A stretch of 64,000 bases of DNA from Steinernema hermaphroditum (lineage: Eukaryota > Nematoda > Chromadorea > Rhabditida > Steinernematidae): assembly GCA_030435675.1 (NCBI GenBank), contig CM059624.1, forward strand, positions 1,574,769 through 1,638,768, given 5' to 3'. Shown one piece after another: positions 1-12,663 of this stretch. The notes beneath the pieces are model-generated. The model ran no database searches. It worked only from the letters and a program-made list of their open reading frames with translations, and was not told the origin of the DNA. A program made the translations under genes and the position numbers. How positions within the stretch are numbered: position 1 is the first letter of the stretch; every line of letters starts with the position of its first letter.

Positions 1-84
1 TATTTCATGTTTTCCGAGTAAACACTATGACTCTTCGTTTGTTATTTGCAACAGAAGTCCCATTGTCGTACACTGTTTTGACCA

Positions 85-640
85 AGAAAACGCGTGAGAT
101 TCTCTCAAGGAATGTCAGTTTTATCGCGACGCACATTGGTCGTGTTGTGTATTCGAAATTAACCGATCACCGCGAGTCCTAGAAGACCTGAAGCAGGAGT
201 AGCAGGAGCAGAGGGTCTGCCTTCGTCCGCTTCAAGATCCACCTGGAGCAGCGGGGGCTAAGAAGTTTTCGAAGCATCGCCGTCTGACTCCTACCACAAA
301 AGCTTTCAAAGATATTTTGTAATACAGAAGCCTACGACCCCGGCTGTTCCTGTGAGCTTTTCCCATTGCACCCCCTTTGGCCCAGAAAACGTGTGTCAGA
401 TTTCGAAGGTATGTCAGTTGTTTCGGCAACGCCATTCGAAATGGGTCGATGGCCGCGACTCTCAGACAGCCCAGAACGATAGGAAGCCGTGGCTAAGAAG
501 CTCTGTATATTCACTCCGGCCACAAAAGCTGCCGAAGATTCGCTGCAGTCCCGAGACCTACGTCCCCAGCTCTTCCTTCGATGGTTTCCCATTTGCTCTA
601 TCACCGCGCCTCCATCGGGTTCAGCTCTTTTTTGGCACCG
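85..640. repeat. Degenerate tandem repeat of about 250-300 bp
   Basis: Two diverged units can be aligned by eye. The string near 87 (aaaacgcgtgagattctctc) recurs in altered form near 387, and the segment from about 258 (aagaag, then ctcctaccacaaaagct) recurs from about 492 (aagaag, then ctccggccacaaaagct). Open frames here are short, run on both strands and match nothing I know, so I read the block as repeat rather than gene. Confidence 0.45.
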
Positions 641-930
641 CTAATCCGAAGATGCCCTGCAAATCTGGCAAATCTGAAGTCTGCGCCGCTAGCCGAACTG
701 TGGGTTGATTCCGTTCTGTTCCACCGGACTGCCTTCACCGATGCCAATATCTATTTCTGCATGAGGATTGAACCAGTCAGCTCTCGAAGACTCCGACATC
801 GTCGCCTTATGCTGAAGAAGGACGAATACCGGCTTCTGCTGGGTCATATTGATGAATCTGCCATACGATGTGGCATTTGCCTTTTGGTGGACTACGGTCT
901 GCTGCGTGGCCTAGTTCCAGTGATTCAGTA

Positions 931-3900
931 GACTAAACAGGCAAATGGGTTAATTCATAGAAGGAACATCATCCTTTTGAGGAGATCAATCCGGATACAA
1001 CTCCCTTATTTTCACAGTCACCACAACATTGTCAACCCTTATTTCTATACCGTAGTCCATCAAAGGGCAAAACGTATATCGTGGTATAAAGATCGCGGTC
1101 ACCGGAACAGAGCACTTATTGTTTTGTCAAAGAAGTTCAGTACATCAAATCGATGTGCAATATCCCCTTTCTCCTTGACCTCCCTCAACGTATTTCCCGC
1201 CGAGACAGGATACAAAATCCCTTTTTTGTTCGAAAGTGAATGTATGTACGGCTGTTATGCTGCTTAGCACTCTTAGTATTAACACAAAATCCACACACTT
1301 ACTGTAATCCACTTTTAACAAAGGCTAAATTGGACTAGCACAGAGAGGCCATTAAACACGAAAAACGGGACGGCGCACGAAAACAAGGCGCCACCAAAAT
1401 AATAAGGAGGGTTTGTTTTCTTCAAAATCTTAACATGGCGCTAAATAAGCAATAACAAAGTAGTAGAAGCACAAGACGTTATTTTTAGCCTTTTTTAGAA
1501 TTGTTGTCACGTCTGGTTTTGCTACAATATTTCCATTGATCGGGCTCTTTTTAGAGAACTTACAACATCGAAATGTAGATGTTTTTTTACCGTATCACTG
1601 ATTTACATAAAGCGGATCCCATTATGCTCAACTGCCCTTTTCGCTTGATTTTCCTACGCTTGCGTCCTCAACGTCGTTCGTATTTCATCACGCCCTCTTG
1701 TCCTGGATCTTCCAGTGGTTTTTTCACGATTGGCCTCCACTCCGTGATGAGCTTCGGCCGCTTCTCTCCTTCTCCACTCCACGCATAATTCATGTTTTGT
1801 TTCTTCGCCGCTTTCGCGTTCAAGCTTTGTCACTCCGCGGAGCCATCGACATCCATTAAAATGCTAATCCAACGAAAAATTTCACTCAATTAAAGAAAGT
1901 CCGGAAGCGTTGGCGCAACCAGTCATGCTGTTAAGTAAAAAAGGAAAACATGTATCATGCTGTCAACACAACCAATGACTCGTGTTGTGCTGATTCTCTC
2001 TTTTGATTCCCTCATGATCCCGCAACAGCCGGCCACCGTAGTTGTCGACGCGTCATCGCTGTTGTCTAAGCTAGCCACAGCTTCTCTCTCTCTTCCCGTG
2101 CCCAACATGAAAACTCGGACCAACCGTATGTTTATCGCCAGCGTATGTGTCCGTACTATCATTGCTATGTCTCACATATGGAACGCAAAATAACATACGT
2201 TTTAGGTCTCCCATGAGTGTTTCACGCTCCTTTAAATCTTTGCTACGGCAAGCCACAACAACTCACGGAGCAGCTATGAAATCAGAGTCCAGCAATTTGT
2301 TCACCCAAGTCCGATCTGACCGGTGGAATGCGTTCCGATATATAAGTTGCTGTACCAAGACAGCTTCTAAACGTGACATCTGCCGATTCGGACCATGGCC
2401 ACTTTGCGTGCGGTATTAAGAGTCTTATGCCTGAATTAGACTTTGAGTCCTCTTGATCGGCCAGGCAGGTCGTGGCGAGACCCATCAACGTATCAATGTG
2501 GCGCGATTCTTGAATCTTTAGCTTCTGCACATTCAGAGCATTCCAAGATCAGTTTCACGGGCAAAAGGATCAAAATATCCGGAGAACACACTGATTGGTG
2601 GATCCTGCGACGACATAAAGCGCCTATGGGTCGGTCATACTTTCCAGGAATAACACACTGCTTGTGTAATACAATAATACACTACTACTATCACCTTTTA
2701 GAGACGTATCTTGTTTCTGAAAACTCTACCATTCATTAAAAAGCAAGCCCACAATTGTAACAAACATTCCCACATTAACACCCCTACGCTCGATTTTCTT
2801 TTTGTCGGAAGATGACGCATATTTCCTTCGCAAAACTCGCTTTCTTCGTAACACCCATTCATGGACGTGACTCCACCTCCTGACGAACTACAAGTCATGT
2901 TTTGTGTTGACCTTCATATAAAAGGGTGGTTGTCTTATAAGTCAGTTAGCACCGTAACACAATTCGAGGTGCTGAAGGCTCAGCAGTATGTAGAGTTTTT
3001 AATGTGTAGTTTATGGTTACGAGGCGTGATAATAAGACCACTCTCTCCTACGTTGGTAATATCATTTCGATTACTCTCAGTCTGCTACCTCCCTACGGTG
3101 CTGAACAGAGTAGCTGACCTTTGAGAGCCAAACAAAGCAGAGTACTATAGGTTCTTTTTTTACTTTTAGCCATTGAACTGGAAAGCCTAAACTCCATTGT
3201 TTTCTGACCTATCGTTCCGGTTGTCTGCTTTTTATGTGAGTACACCGACGACGTTTTTCATTTGACCTATTTTATGATGGTACCGTACCATCGCTCGCTG
3301 TCGACCGTGTCCTTTGTACTGTATGAACTTGTACTTGTCCATCCACTTTTGGTCTTTCGGCCGATTTCCTTCGCCTGATCAGCTTCTTGACTCCTTGACC
3401 TACGAAAACAACGAATTCCACTCGATGGAGTTCCCTTCCATTTAGTAGGATCGTAGTCCCATGAACACTTGGCCGGGCCATCCGAATTCTCCCGCCGGAT
3501 CGGAGCTACTTTCATCATCATCTATTGAGGCTGATTTTCAATTCGAACCGTTCGGATGGCCAGGCCCAGTTTTAATGACACCTTTTCTATGGCAGCCTAC
3601 GCTGTCTTCACTCTGGTCATCTGTAAATAAATGGACAAAACATGTCCGAACCTAATAATTTAGTTCTCCAGAATAGGATAATCCAATGTAATACGGCGTG
3701 TTCCCTTCACAGTTGCACCAGACAATAACATGTTGTTGCATATCCGTCAGTCGTATATTATGTCCTAATTAGCGGTGTTTTCGTGAATTCGGACACTTCG
3801 CACGCAGCGGACAATAGACCGCATTATGAGAAGATTGTTCTCTGGCGTCACTATTAACTTTTTTCTTGTGAAAAGCAGTATTAAAGATGTGACCTGTGAC

Positions 3901-6105
3901 AGCCCTTTATATGCACAAGATATCATTGGAATTGCCTAGTTTCTTTCCTTATATTAGTGTACGTTCTTCGATTAATAACCTTTGAGTTGCCTTGTTTTTC
4001 AGTGCTTTGTTGTTGTGTTTTTTATGAGCAAAATTAACCAACCGACATTTGATTTAAATCAGATCAATGCTTTGTGGAGGTCAGTTTATTCAAACCATGT
4101 ACGATATTACGACTTATTGGTTTTCATCTGTATTACCACTGAATTTCGCGAACTATTTTGTCGTGGCGGTCCTTGACAACCCGAGGTGCGAGACACTATA
4201 CGAGCTACCTACAGTATTAATTGTGTGATAGTCAATGACTGCCTTTAACCAGGCGCTCTTGTTCGCAGGACACGCTGGCCTTTTTCCGCTTTATCTTATC
4301 CCCTTTCCACTTAGAACGATATCTGTGGAAAGTGCTTAGAACCTGGCTCTAAACCTTCTATAATATCTAAGAAAGGACCTGACGCACTGTAGTCACACTA
4401 ACTTTGGACTAGCTTAAAGTGGCTTATTAATGAGCCTCTCATATGTTCTGTCAATGTTCAGGTCTGCCTGTTCCCATAACTTGACTGTTTTTTCGTGTCC
4501 TTGTATCCTATGTGGACTTGACCAGCTTGTTCTCATGCGTTCCATTAAACTTATTCCCTTTTTCATGTGAACGCGTGTTGCTTAGACATCACGCGTTAAA
4601 TATGGTGTCACTTATACAAAACCCAAACCGAAGCTCTGCGCTTAATTCAGCTACCATACGAGCAAAAGTTTTCAAACGTGTGCAACTTTTGAGCCTCTCG
4701 TTATGAGCTTTCACAGTAGTAGCTCTAAAACTAAGTGCCTCCTGAACCGATCCGATTGAAATTTTACTCACTGTTAGGTTCAAGAACGATCGATGGGTGG
4801 CACCTTGGGTTGCATACATTTCCGACATCCATAAGACTTCTTGCTAGACATCCAAAAGACTTCTGTTTTACGGAAAGCTTTGAGCTTGGGCGCAGAGTTT
4901 CTGGTTCGGATTTTCGGGCTCCTTTTTCCATCTATTCTTGGCCCTGTTTCGCGTTCACATCATTCTATTGATTCGATCTTTTGCCTATGGAGTACTGAAA
5001 ACACTGTGAAATACGGAAATGATCTCTGAATGCCACAACGAAATTTATGTGATTCTGTTAACAACTTCAACGTTAAATAAGCCCTTCCAGGGATAATCAT
5101 CTTATTTCAGCTCACATATCCTTACCGTTCACTTCCTCAACCTACCTGCTTTCATAGTTTATAACAAAGTTCAGTAAACAGCCAAACTCGATTTTACCGG
5201 ACGTGGTCCTAAGCATGACCTCCACGGTCACAAGTCCGTTTAAACGTGTCGGATATCTCATTTAATTGTCATTCATCAGCTGTGCTAACGCCCGCGGGTA
5301 TTGTCACCTTTGCAAATGACAGTTGACTCTTTGAAAGCGGCTTCTTTTTCGTTTCTGCTTAGAGTCTTTTCTTATAAATAGAACATTAAACGGAGATCGG
5401 TTTTAAATCACTTGCTAGCTGCACAAAAACACCCAAATGCTGACATTACACTTTAACTGCTTTAACTGCAGCAAAACATTCTGGTTGAGCACTTGAAGGC
5501 CATTCGGGCGGATTTATAGCGCAAAATACGTAGGTAAATAAGTGCTTTAGACGTTAGCTACCTCTGCTTTCCACTTGTTGTCCGACAGCGTTCCTTGAAA
5601 ATCGCTATTTGTATCGGATCAGTTGCCTTGCAGTGTTTTTTCTCGAAGAGTACGCCTCTTGAAGACATCCAAATACTATAGCGAAATAGCGCACAGCTAG
5701 TGAAGCTTAGGTGCCTGATTTAGCAATTTTAGATCTTCTTTACCTTATGATTGATATGGCTTGAGGTAGAACTAAAGTAACGGATGTGGTACTTGTTCCA
5801 CTTGCATTAAAAATTCAACCTAAGACTTGTTTTGAACATGTAAATCACGTTAACTGGATGTTAACAACTTAACCGTCTTTGTCATCAAGTCATTGTCTTC
5901 AGTAACTACTTCTGTGTGAGCCAGCGAAGAAAGTAGAGGGCAAACGACAAAAAATGACACATTCCGGTACTATCACATAGGACTCGATATTTTCAAAATC
6001 GCCAGTTCTATTTTAACCATTTGACCCGCTTATATAGCTAATATTGAGCCTTATGATAGTTATGTTTGTCTTTCCATGAGCAGCGCGGATGGATGGAACC
6101 AGGGT
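931..6105. other. Gene-poor stretch
   Basis: No gene is supported here. Open frames are all under about 100 codons, show no recognisable motif and lack a coherent chain of splice sites. One segment near 1695-1790 (a run about the bases cacgattggcctccactcc) reappears at about 63410-63550, so at least part is dispersed repeat. The rest is moderately AT-rich and I see nothing else in it. Confidence 0.5.
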
Positions 6106-6109
6106 ATGT

Positions 6110-6560
6110 ACCCTACCCGAAATTTCCGTTCCGTATAGGGGATCTCATTCGTGTCATGGTGGCGAGCGGTCGGTTCCTCAGCCGCTCTCTGAGGGTCCGG
6201 TTGGTCCGATGGTAACTCCTGTGGCAGTTGTCACTTCTAGAGGGATTTGGGACTCCCGGAAGTCGTAGTCCCACCACCGCTGACAACAACATGTCCGACG
6301 CCAGGAACCCCGCTGCGTGCGAGGTGATCCCGAAGGTCGCCAATGCACTGCGGATCGGCGAAGACGCAACTCCTGGACCACGGACTCATCTCTTCGATGC
6401 AGACAGGAACTCCTCTGTCCCGCAAATATTCTGAGTTCTGCCGCCGTTTCCGAAGGTCTGCAATTCCCAAATGTGTCATGAAGATAGTCCTTTATTTGTG
6501 TCCCAGCGATCGATCGGGTCGCCCACTCTGTTGGATGAGTTCGCACCCGTTTTGACCCTG
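6110..6560. repeat. Dispersed repeat family A, copy 1 (rearranged)
   Basis: This copy carries the family hallmark at 6489-6520 (a cagcgatcgatcgggtcg core) and a second block near 6250-6290 resembling the agccgtagttccacc stretch of the copy at 8.4 kb. The two blocks lie in a different order from the 8.4-kb copy, so this one looks rearranged. It produces 120-codon open frames on the minus strand that are composition artefacts of the GC-rich repeat. Confidence 0.5.
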
Positions 6561-7182
6561 AACAACTCTCTTTTACGCTGCGCTTAGTCGCTAAAATGGC
6601 TTCATTGTGCCTAAGGACTGCAAAAACTCTTTCTGAACATAAATTCTCGAGTGAAAGCTATTTTTCTTTATCCGATCCGCCCATCAACCAACTTTTATGT
6701 ACTCTCATATAATAACCGTCTTCCGAGCAAAAAGCGGCCTATCAGAGACGTCTTTACTACTTTAAAAAGAAGCTGTCGATGACTCAAGATATTTACCGTC
6801 GTCGGTTGTTATTTTCTGGTGTGAGCAAACCTATTTATAAGAGCATGTAAGAGCTTCTTTGTGTAAGCTATGTTTATTAGTGAACTTTATATGACTTTAT
6901 ATGCGATTTGACGGTTTGCCACGTTAGTTCGGTCTGAAGAGAACAACACCAGTTAAGTAAAGTGCTATGTTTGTTGGTCTTTTCCTTCAACAACACATCA
7001 TCTAACGCTCGCTTACGCAGATATAGAAGGTGGTAACAAAGGCAATAACCAGAAAAACAATCGCATTGTGTTGTGTCATTTATGCTCAGAATCTCTGACT
7101 TGGTATACCATTTGTTATTAGATAATTGACGTGAAGCCTCGATTGAATAGCATTCTAGGTAACATGTGTAACATTTCAGATC

Positions 7183-9929
7183 ATGGTCACTCCACAAATC
7201 AACATTATTATGGGGTTTATTTACATATTCTTCTCTGGAATGTTCATTATGGTCAATGCCATTCTTCTCATGGTAAGATGAAGCTTTTGATCTGGCTCAC
7301 ATTGCCTTTAGATTACGGTACGCGACTCGAAATACAAAAGTGGAACGTATCGCATCATCAAGAACATCTGTGTGGCCTGCATTATGCAACTGATACCGTT
7401 CTTTGTCGGCGGTTTCATGACCCTCGCCGACAGCACGTTTAACTATTATTTGGACAGGGTAGGTCTCTATAATTCTTGAAGAAGGTCTTTCATTTGAAAA
7501 GTGAAATTGTGCCGTTTTGAAATGAAGTCTCGCATTCATTTCGACTAGGTTTCGCAGAAAACTACCCAAAGTTCGTATTAGCTAAGCCATTGTGATGACG
7601 CAGTCGATGTATTTGGTATTTGCTTGGACGGCAATTACCGGCAATGAAAATACAATATCCAACAAGTAGGACCCTACAAAACAGAGCTAATTAGTGCAGT
7701 CTTTTGTCTCATCCAAACACTCAACACAATGGTGGCAACGCAATAGCAACTGCAAAACAATTAAGAGCTACGTTTCTCGTGCGTAGTCATGCATTCTAGC
7801 ACAGATGACCTATGGGCCGACTCGGAAATTTTGGGCAACATAAACTATTGTTGCGCACGGTTCAAAAATCGGAGCAAACCGGTGTCAGTCAGAAGGTCCG
7901 GGAGCAAAACTTTTTTCTACATGCGTTGTCTTGACATGACTTTCACCACTTTATTGCATGATTCGAAAGCATTGAAAGCATTCCATGACACCAAACAATA
8001 GACAAACAGAGGATATCACTTGCAGCTGGCTTCACTCCTGGCGTGGTGGATCTAGGCTAACGGAATATCACTAGGATTGATTGTCATGCATGGTTAGGGA
8101 TTGGCCGTTCACAATAATAACAAGATTTACGAAGTTAAAACTAAACAATCAACACTCAATCATATCAGTATTTTGACGTAGGGATGCATCCGTTTCGACA
8201 AAAGAAGGAACCGGTACCAGTGAGAAGGTCCGGGGTTCGAATCCGCTCGCAGGCAAAACATTTTTAGCGTGTTTTACTTACGCAGCATTTGGAAAATGTT
8301 TCATTTAGTGATTCTATTTCCGCATCAACCCTTCCACACTAATTTCCTTGCTAGACCCAGTCACGGTCTTTCATTTGTGCCCCAGCGATCGGTCGGGTCG
8401 TCCACTTGCTCTCTCTCTCTCTGAGGCTGTCTGAGCCGAATGAGTTAAGTGAGCGGTCGTTCTCGGCCGTCGTTGTTAGCGCAACGATCGCCCCGGCTCC
8501 CAGAAGGCCTGGAACATCAGGGAGCCGTAGTTCCACCGTCTCGCCAAAAAGTCCGTCACGACCGCCCGACTCTACCCGCGCCGCCAGGGAAGCCGAAGAA
8601 GCGTTGCAACTCCGAACTCGACGCCGCCAGCCGAACCGAAGATGCCCCTCCGTTCCGTTCGCTGTTCTCCGCCGCCGCGCCACTACCGGAATCAACTCTT
8701 CACGACTTCGACGCCCGCGCAAACTAATGGGAACGCTGCATTCTATTCGGATTCGTCTGCTCCACCGAAATCAGAAGAAAATCAGCGACCACGGTGTGAC
8801 TATGTTCTTCTTTGTGCATTTATGAGACGTCCTGCACGGCGTAAGCCGTTGATTCGGGAAGATAAATCGTGTAAAAATAAAAATAAAAAGACCCAGTCAG
8901 TAACTTTGGGCCCTTTCAGTAATACACGTTTTTTGTTTTGGGATCAATCAGTTTGAGTTCAGCAGCACGTACTTTTGAACTTTTGTAAAAACATAGTAAT
9001 CCGAGAGTTTGTGATTATTGTTGCAGGGCATAATCGCATACTCTCATGCTAAGTAGAGCAATAACCAAAGTGCGATCTGTGGAACTCAAAATTCGCGAGA
9101 ACATCGATGTTGATCCTTTTGAGATCTTCTTGTAACTCCAAGAGGAATTCTAAAGAATAGAAACCCCATAAAAAAGAACAACACAAAATTCTACCACGTT
9201 TAATACGATCTTTTTAAGATACTCGGCGCAATAGTGGAATCCGGCTGGTTCCTGTACATCAGCCTTGCCATGGCGCTTGCCGTAGACAGACTTCTTGTCT
9301 TCGTCACTATTGTACCGTCGAAGTATGTCTACATCATCAACTGGACCCTGCTCGTCGGCTCTTGGCTTTTTTGGCTTTCTACATTCATCATTCTCCTCAT
9401 TCCCTGCTTTGGCTACACCTACGATGGCGTGAACGGTCACTTCGTCTGGGTACACAACGAATGTCAGCTTGCCCTCATTATGATGGAGACGGAAATGTAT
9501 CTAGACTTTGTATTCTTCTTCATTGACTTGGTGATCTACTTCGTGGTGTTCTTGCACTTGATTAAGGTAATACAACTGGACTCGAATTGAATAGCCTAAC
9601 CATATCGAATTCAGATAAAACTCCGAATGACTCATAACACGGCATCGTTCTTTGTGGAAATCCGCATCTTCATCGTGGCCATTATCTCATTTGTGTACGA
9701 ATCTCTATTCATCATATGGAGCTTCTGGATACCGGGCTTTCTGTCCGATCCGAGGGCCATGGACATGGTGACGAATCTTATGTGGATTGTCGACTCAGGC
9801 CTGTTCGCTACGGTCACTTTGATGATTAACGTTTCGTTGAGAAACAAAGTGAAGAGTGTGTTTGTTGTCAAAAGTCACAAGATGACTACGAAGGTCGGTG
9901 TCGTGACACGGGCCAGTCGGCAAAGTTGA
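7183..9929 (+). CDS. Serpentine (7TM) chemoreceptor, SRT-like, copy 1
   Basis: Predicted 299-residue seven-transmembrane receptor, presumably sensing external chemicals at the cilia of sensory neurons. Exons by splice sites and phase: 7183-7272, 7312-7458, 9219-9566, 9615-9929; all introns are phase 0. The first exon encodes one helix, the second carries YRIIKNICV and a second helix ending in YYLDR, the third has TLAVDR-type helix III end (here ALAVDRLLVFV), two more helices and a WLFW segment, and the fourth holds the last two helices and a basic tail. Exon 2 is exactly 147 nt, as in all six paralogues here. Intron 2 is 1.76 kb and filled with repeats, whereas other introns are about 40-50 nt. 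An upstream coding exon is possible because a tttcag acceptor lies just before the ATG. The SRT assignment is by eye; SRX or another class is possible. Confidence 0.75.
8183..8275. mobile_element. hAT-type MITE remnant with tRNA-like B-box
   Basis: Begins with tagggatgcatccg, the same terminus as the complete MITE at 59.6 kb, followed by an aaccgg segment, gaaggtccggggttcgaatcc and a gcaaaac tail. No matching right terminus is evident, so I read it as a truncated copy inside intron 2 of the first chemoreceptor. A still shorter relic (cagtcagaaggtccgggagc) lies near 7885-7915. Confidence 0.55.
8360..8895 (+). repeat. Dispersed repeat family A, copy 2 (fullest copy)
   Basis: Starts with the cagcgatcggtcgggtcg core at about 8383, runs through a CT repeat, agccgtagttccacc and a GC-rich middle, then ccacggtgtgactatg and a gagacgtc segment, and ends in an A-rich taaaaataaaaataaaaa tail. 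An oriented element with a simple A-rich 3' tail suggests a retroposed (SINE- or LINE-derived) unit. Related copies lie at 10.06, 13.66, 49.0 and 56.5 kb. The 90-140 codon open frames inside are not conserved between copies. Confidence 0.6.
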
Positions 9930-10054
9930 TTGTACTTTATGTGTAGGACATCGTGGAAATGTAAAATTAAATTAGTTCAATCATGATAGTTATTGGGGCA
10001 CGAATGAAACAACACACCAAACGCAGACGGTCACTAGATCTGGTCACGTACATA

Positions 10055-10325
10055 ATAGTAGTAGCCGCTCCGAAGATGGGTTTCCACGTCGCCTGTCGTG
10101 CTCCACCACCGCGCATCTTCTTGATACAGCCTCTTTGCTGCTTCGAAGCCCGCGCACACGGATGGGACAGCCGCCTTCAACTCCGACGTCGTGCCCTCCG
10201 CCGAAGAAAGAAGAGAAGCAGCGACAACGGTGATCTACAGGTCTTCATTGTGCATTATGAGATTTCTTGCGTGGTGAATGCCACTGATTCAAGAGTAAAT
10301 GTATATAATTATGTGAGAAAAACAC
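10055..10325 (+). repeat. Dispersed repeat family A, 3' part
   Basis: Matches the 3' half of the family: ccgaagaaagaagagaagca, a cggtgatctacag block, gcattatgagatttcttgc and the ending gattcaagagtaaatgta. The same ending is seen at 49.2 kb (gattcaagagtaaatgtaaa), where a taaatg simple repeat follows. No coding potential is claimed. Confidence 0.6.
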
Positions 10326-10384
10326 GTACGTAACAGCGGAGTGCGAACACAATAAACATCAGTCGTGCACAACAGCAACACTTC

Positions 10385-11732
10385 TCAAAAATAAAATATC
10401 GCGTTTTCATATATTCGCTTTATTTCCGCCAACCTCAACTGTAGTTGCATCGGGAATTGACGGCTGAGAAATCGTTTGAGCAACACGCCATTAAGCCAAT
10501 CTTCGTGGTCGTTATAGTCCATCCTTGGTGATATCAGATCTTTTCCGTACTTCGCCTCTTCCCTTATGTCCAATTCGCCCCTGCCGGTTGCGTGACGAAT
10601 GATACAATTGCTGAAGTATGCCAAGATGAAATGTTTGATCGCTTCCTCTGATGAGATTTGCGTTGACAAATTGTGTTTGCGCGCACAGTAGCGACACACT
10701 TTTCTTCTTTTCATGTGTTTGACCGGAACATTGTTCCTCTGAACAGCTAGGTCACTAAACGTTTATATGTGTATTCATGCCAAGAAAACTAGATTCACTT
10801 TATTTACCTGCCTTCTCTTCGCGACAGACTACCTTCGACGATGTGTTGAAAATCTTCAACAGAAATAGATTGACGAACATCCATCTCATTCTCTATTCCG
10901 TCTATTAGCATAAGATCGCCAATGGACGGATTATGGAAGAGTTCCGTGAACAATCTGGAGATATACGACTGCATAATAATCGATTGATCAGCGCCTACAG
11001 AGCCGCGCTTCCTTATTTGAATAACATTTGTAGTTTTCCATTTGTCTACACTCTGCGTTATATTTAAAATGTAGCTCAATCGAACGTATGGACTCACTTC
11101 CAGAGGCTGAACGTACGAGAAGTCACAGAGCTTTACGTTGAAATTGTGGTCGATTGATAATCGACCGCGATATAACGGCCCGATAAAGAAGCCACGATTG
11201 GTAAAATATCGCTGTAAACGCCAAAGATCGTAAGCGTACTTTTTGCACCACGTCTTAAAAGTTTGCGCTTCAGTGTCGAGCACGTGATCCAGTGTAACGA
11301 TGGCGTCTTCAGTGCATCTCATTACATGAAACTTGAACAGCCTTTTATCAGTTATCACTATCAGCGCTTTTGCATACCTTTGAGTCTTCTTTTTCCACGT
11401 AGCCGTAGCAGGTTGTAGTAAAACCGTTCCCACCAACAAGTTTATTTTCAACCTCAGAAATCTTTTGTAGCCGTTCCCTGTGAACGTCCCAGTGGTATTC
11501 CTTAATTCAGATTTTCGTATAAGTCAAATCTTGCACTCACCTCAATGTTCAAAACGCGATTTTTGAAAGTCGCGCGTTTTCTCGGTATTCCTCGACACAC
11601 GCTGAGTAGGACATCCACGTCGAATTGACCGCTGCTCACATTCACGAAGTGTTCGTTACCGATCCGCAAGCTGTTGTCGATTTTCTGCTCTAGACTGATT
11701 TCTGGGTCGCCCAGAGTCAGAGGAAGGTCCAT
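10385..11732 (-). CDS. Protein-kinase-like protein, probably catalytically degenerate
   Basis: Five exons join in phase to 387 residues: 11732-11541, 11500-11378, 11331-11098, 11052-10808, 10754-10385, with introns of 40-53 nt. The middle exons look like a eukaryotic protein-kinase fold: a GGNGF...YGYV segment resembles a glycine loop, and NFNVKLCDFS sits where kinases have the KLCDFG magnesium-binding motif. The usual HRDxxxxN catalytic loop is not visible; that position reads GRLSIDHNF. I infer a pseudokinase or a very divergent kinase. The C-terminal exon has a basic, Cys-containing start (KRRKVCRYC) and no motif I recognise. A ggtttag acceptor just 5' of the ATG fits trans-splicing. The 5' end and upstream DNA are duplicated in tandem at 12.1-12.5 kb. 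Membership of a named kinase family is not claimed. Confidence 0.6.
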
Positions 11733-12061
11733 CGTGCGACGATGCAGCTAAACCAATACACTGTGACGACGTTTGTCGCGTACTCGCTGTTCGCTTCGTC
11801 GGAGAGCTCGCCAAAAACAGCCGATAAAAGTTCACTAAAACGGCAACAATAACAATCGTGGCAAGACTGTACACGACCGTCCTCGAGCACGTACAAACAC
11901 ACAACTCCGCTGATTGCTGATGGTCCTCTCCAACCCGGAGGGGTCTCATCCGAACGCCTCTTTGTGTTCCCTTACGGTGCCGCGGGGTTGTACTCTTTCA
12001 TGGCGCTTGGTATATGGTTCAATATGGTTATACAGCCACGAGTCACAGAGAGCAGGGGTCG
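11694..12061. repeat. Tandem duplication, unit 1 (overlaps kinase-like gene 5' end)
   Basis: The block beginning ctgatttctgggtcgcccag near 11694 is repeated from about 12117 with roughly 90 percent identity, ending with cgagtcacagagagcagggg in both. The unit covers the first 13 codons of the kinase-like gene and its upstream region, including a minus-strand open frame with one hydrophobic segment (around 11830-11890) that is present in both units. Confidence 0.8.
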
Positions 12062-12115
12062 TCGAGCACGCACAGTATATTTCAGACTATAAACAGACTT
12101 AAATGCCCATTATAA

Positions 12116-12477
12116 TCTGATTTCTGGGTCGCCCAGAGTCAGAGGAAGGTCCATCGTGCGACGATGAAGCTAAACCAATACACTGTGACGACGGTTGTCG
12201 CGTACTCCCTGTTCGCTTCGTCGGAGAGTTTGCCAGACACAGCTGATAACAGTTTACTAACTCAGCTACAATAACAATCGTGGCAAGACTGTACACAACC
12301 GTCCTCGAGCACGTACAAACACACAACTCCGCTGATTGCTGATATTCCTCTCCAACCCGGAGGGGTCTCATCCGAACGCCTCTTTGTGTTCCCTTACGGT
12401 GCCGCGGGGTTCTACTCTTTCATGGCGCTTGGTATATGGTTTAATATGGTTATACACGAGTCACAGAGAGCAGGGGA
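12116..12477. repeat. Tandem duplication, unit 2
   Basis: Second copy of the 365-bp unit. It contains a truncated copy of the start of the kinase-like coding region with nothing downstream to complete it, so it can only act as a duplicated upstream region or a relic. A separate 47-bp string (cagtatatttcagactataa and onward) lies between the units at 12071-12117 and recurs at 12976-13024. Confidence 0.75.
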
Positions 12478-12553
12478 GAAGGGACAGGCCGGGTGCCCGC
12501 CGACTGATTTTTTGGGTGTTTGGGCGGCAGCCTGATGCGTCAACGTCAGCGAT

Positions 12554-12663
12554 ATGAGTGAAACTCCAAGATATGCGAACATCGGTAATACCAAAGGCTT
12601 ACCACCCAAGAGCGACCCCTTCGCCGAAGAGGCAGATCTTCGCGCAGATTTGAAATCAATGGG
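12554..12663 (+). CDS. Orphan first exon, function unknown
   Basis: An ATG at 12554 opens a hydrophilic, acidic N-terminus of about 36 residues (begins MSETPRYANI, with a KSDPFAEEADLRADLKSM region) that ends at a good gtaag donor. The reading frame closes a few codons later inside a repeat. No convincing second exon is found downstream within the window, and an inverted repeat starts exactly at the donor, so the gene may be truncated or its later exons displaced. I do not recognise the protein. Confidence 0.35.

Noticed and set aside
8406..8825. 139-codon plus-strand and 123-codon minus-strand frames
   Set aside because: They lie in repeat family A, are GC-rich on both strands and are not conserved in the other copies.
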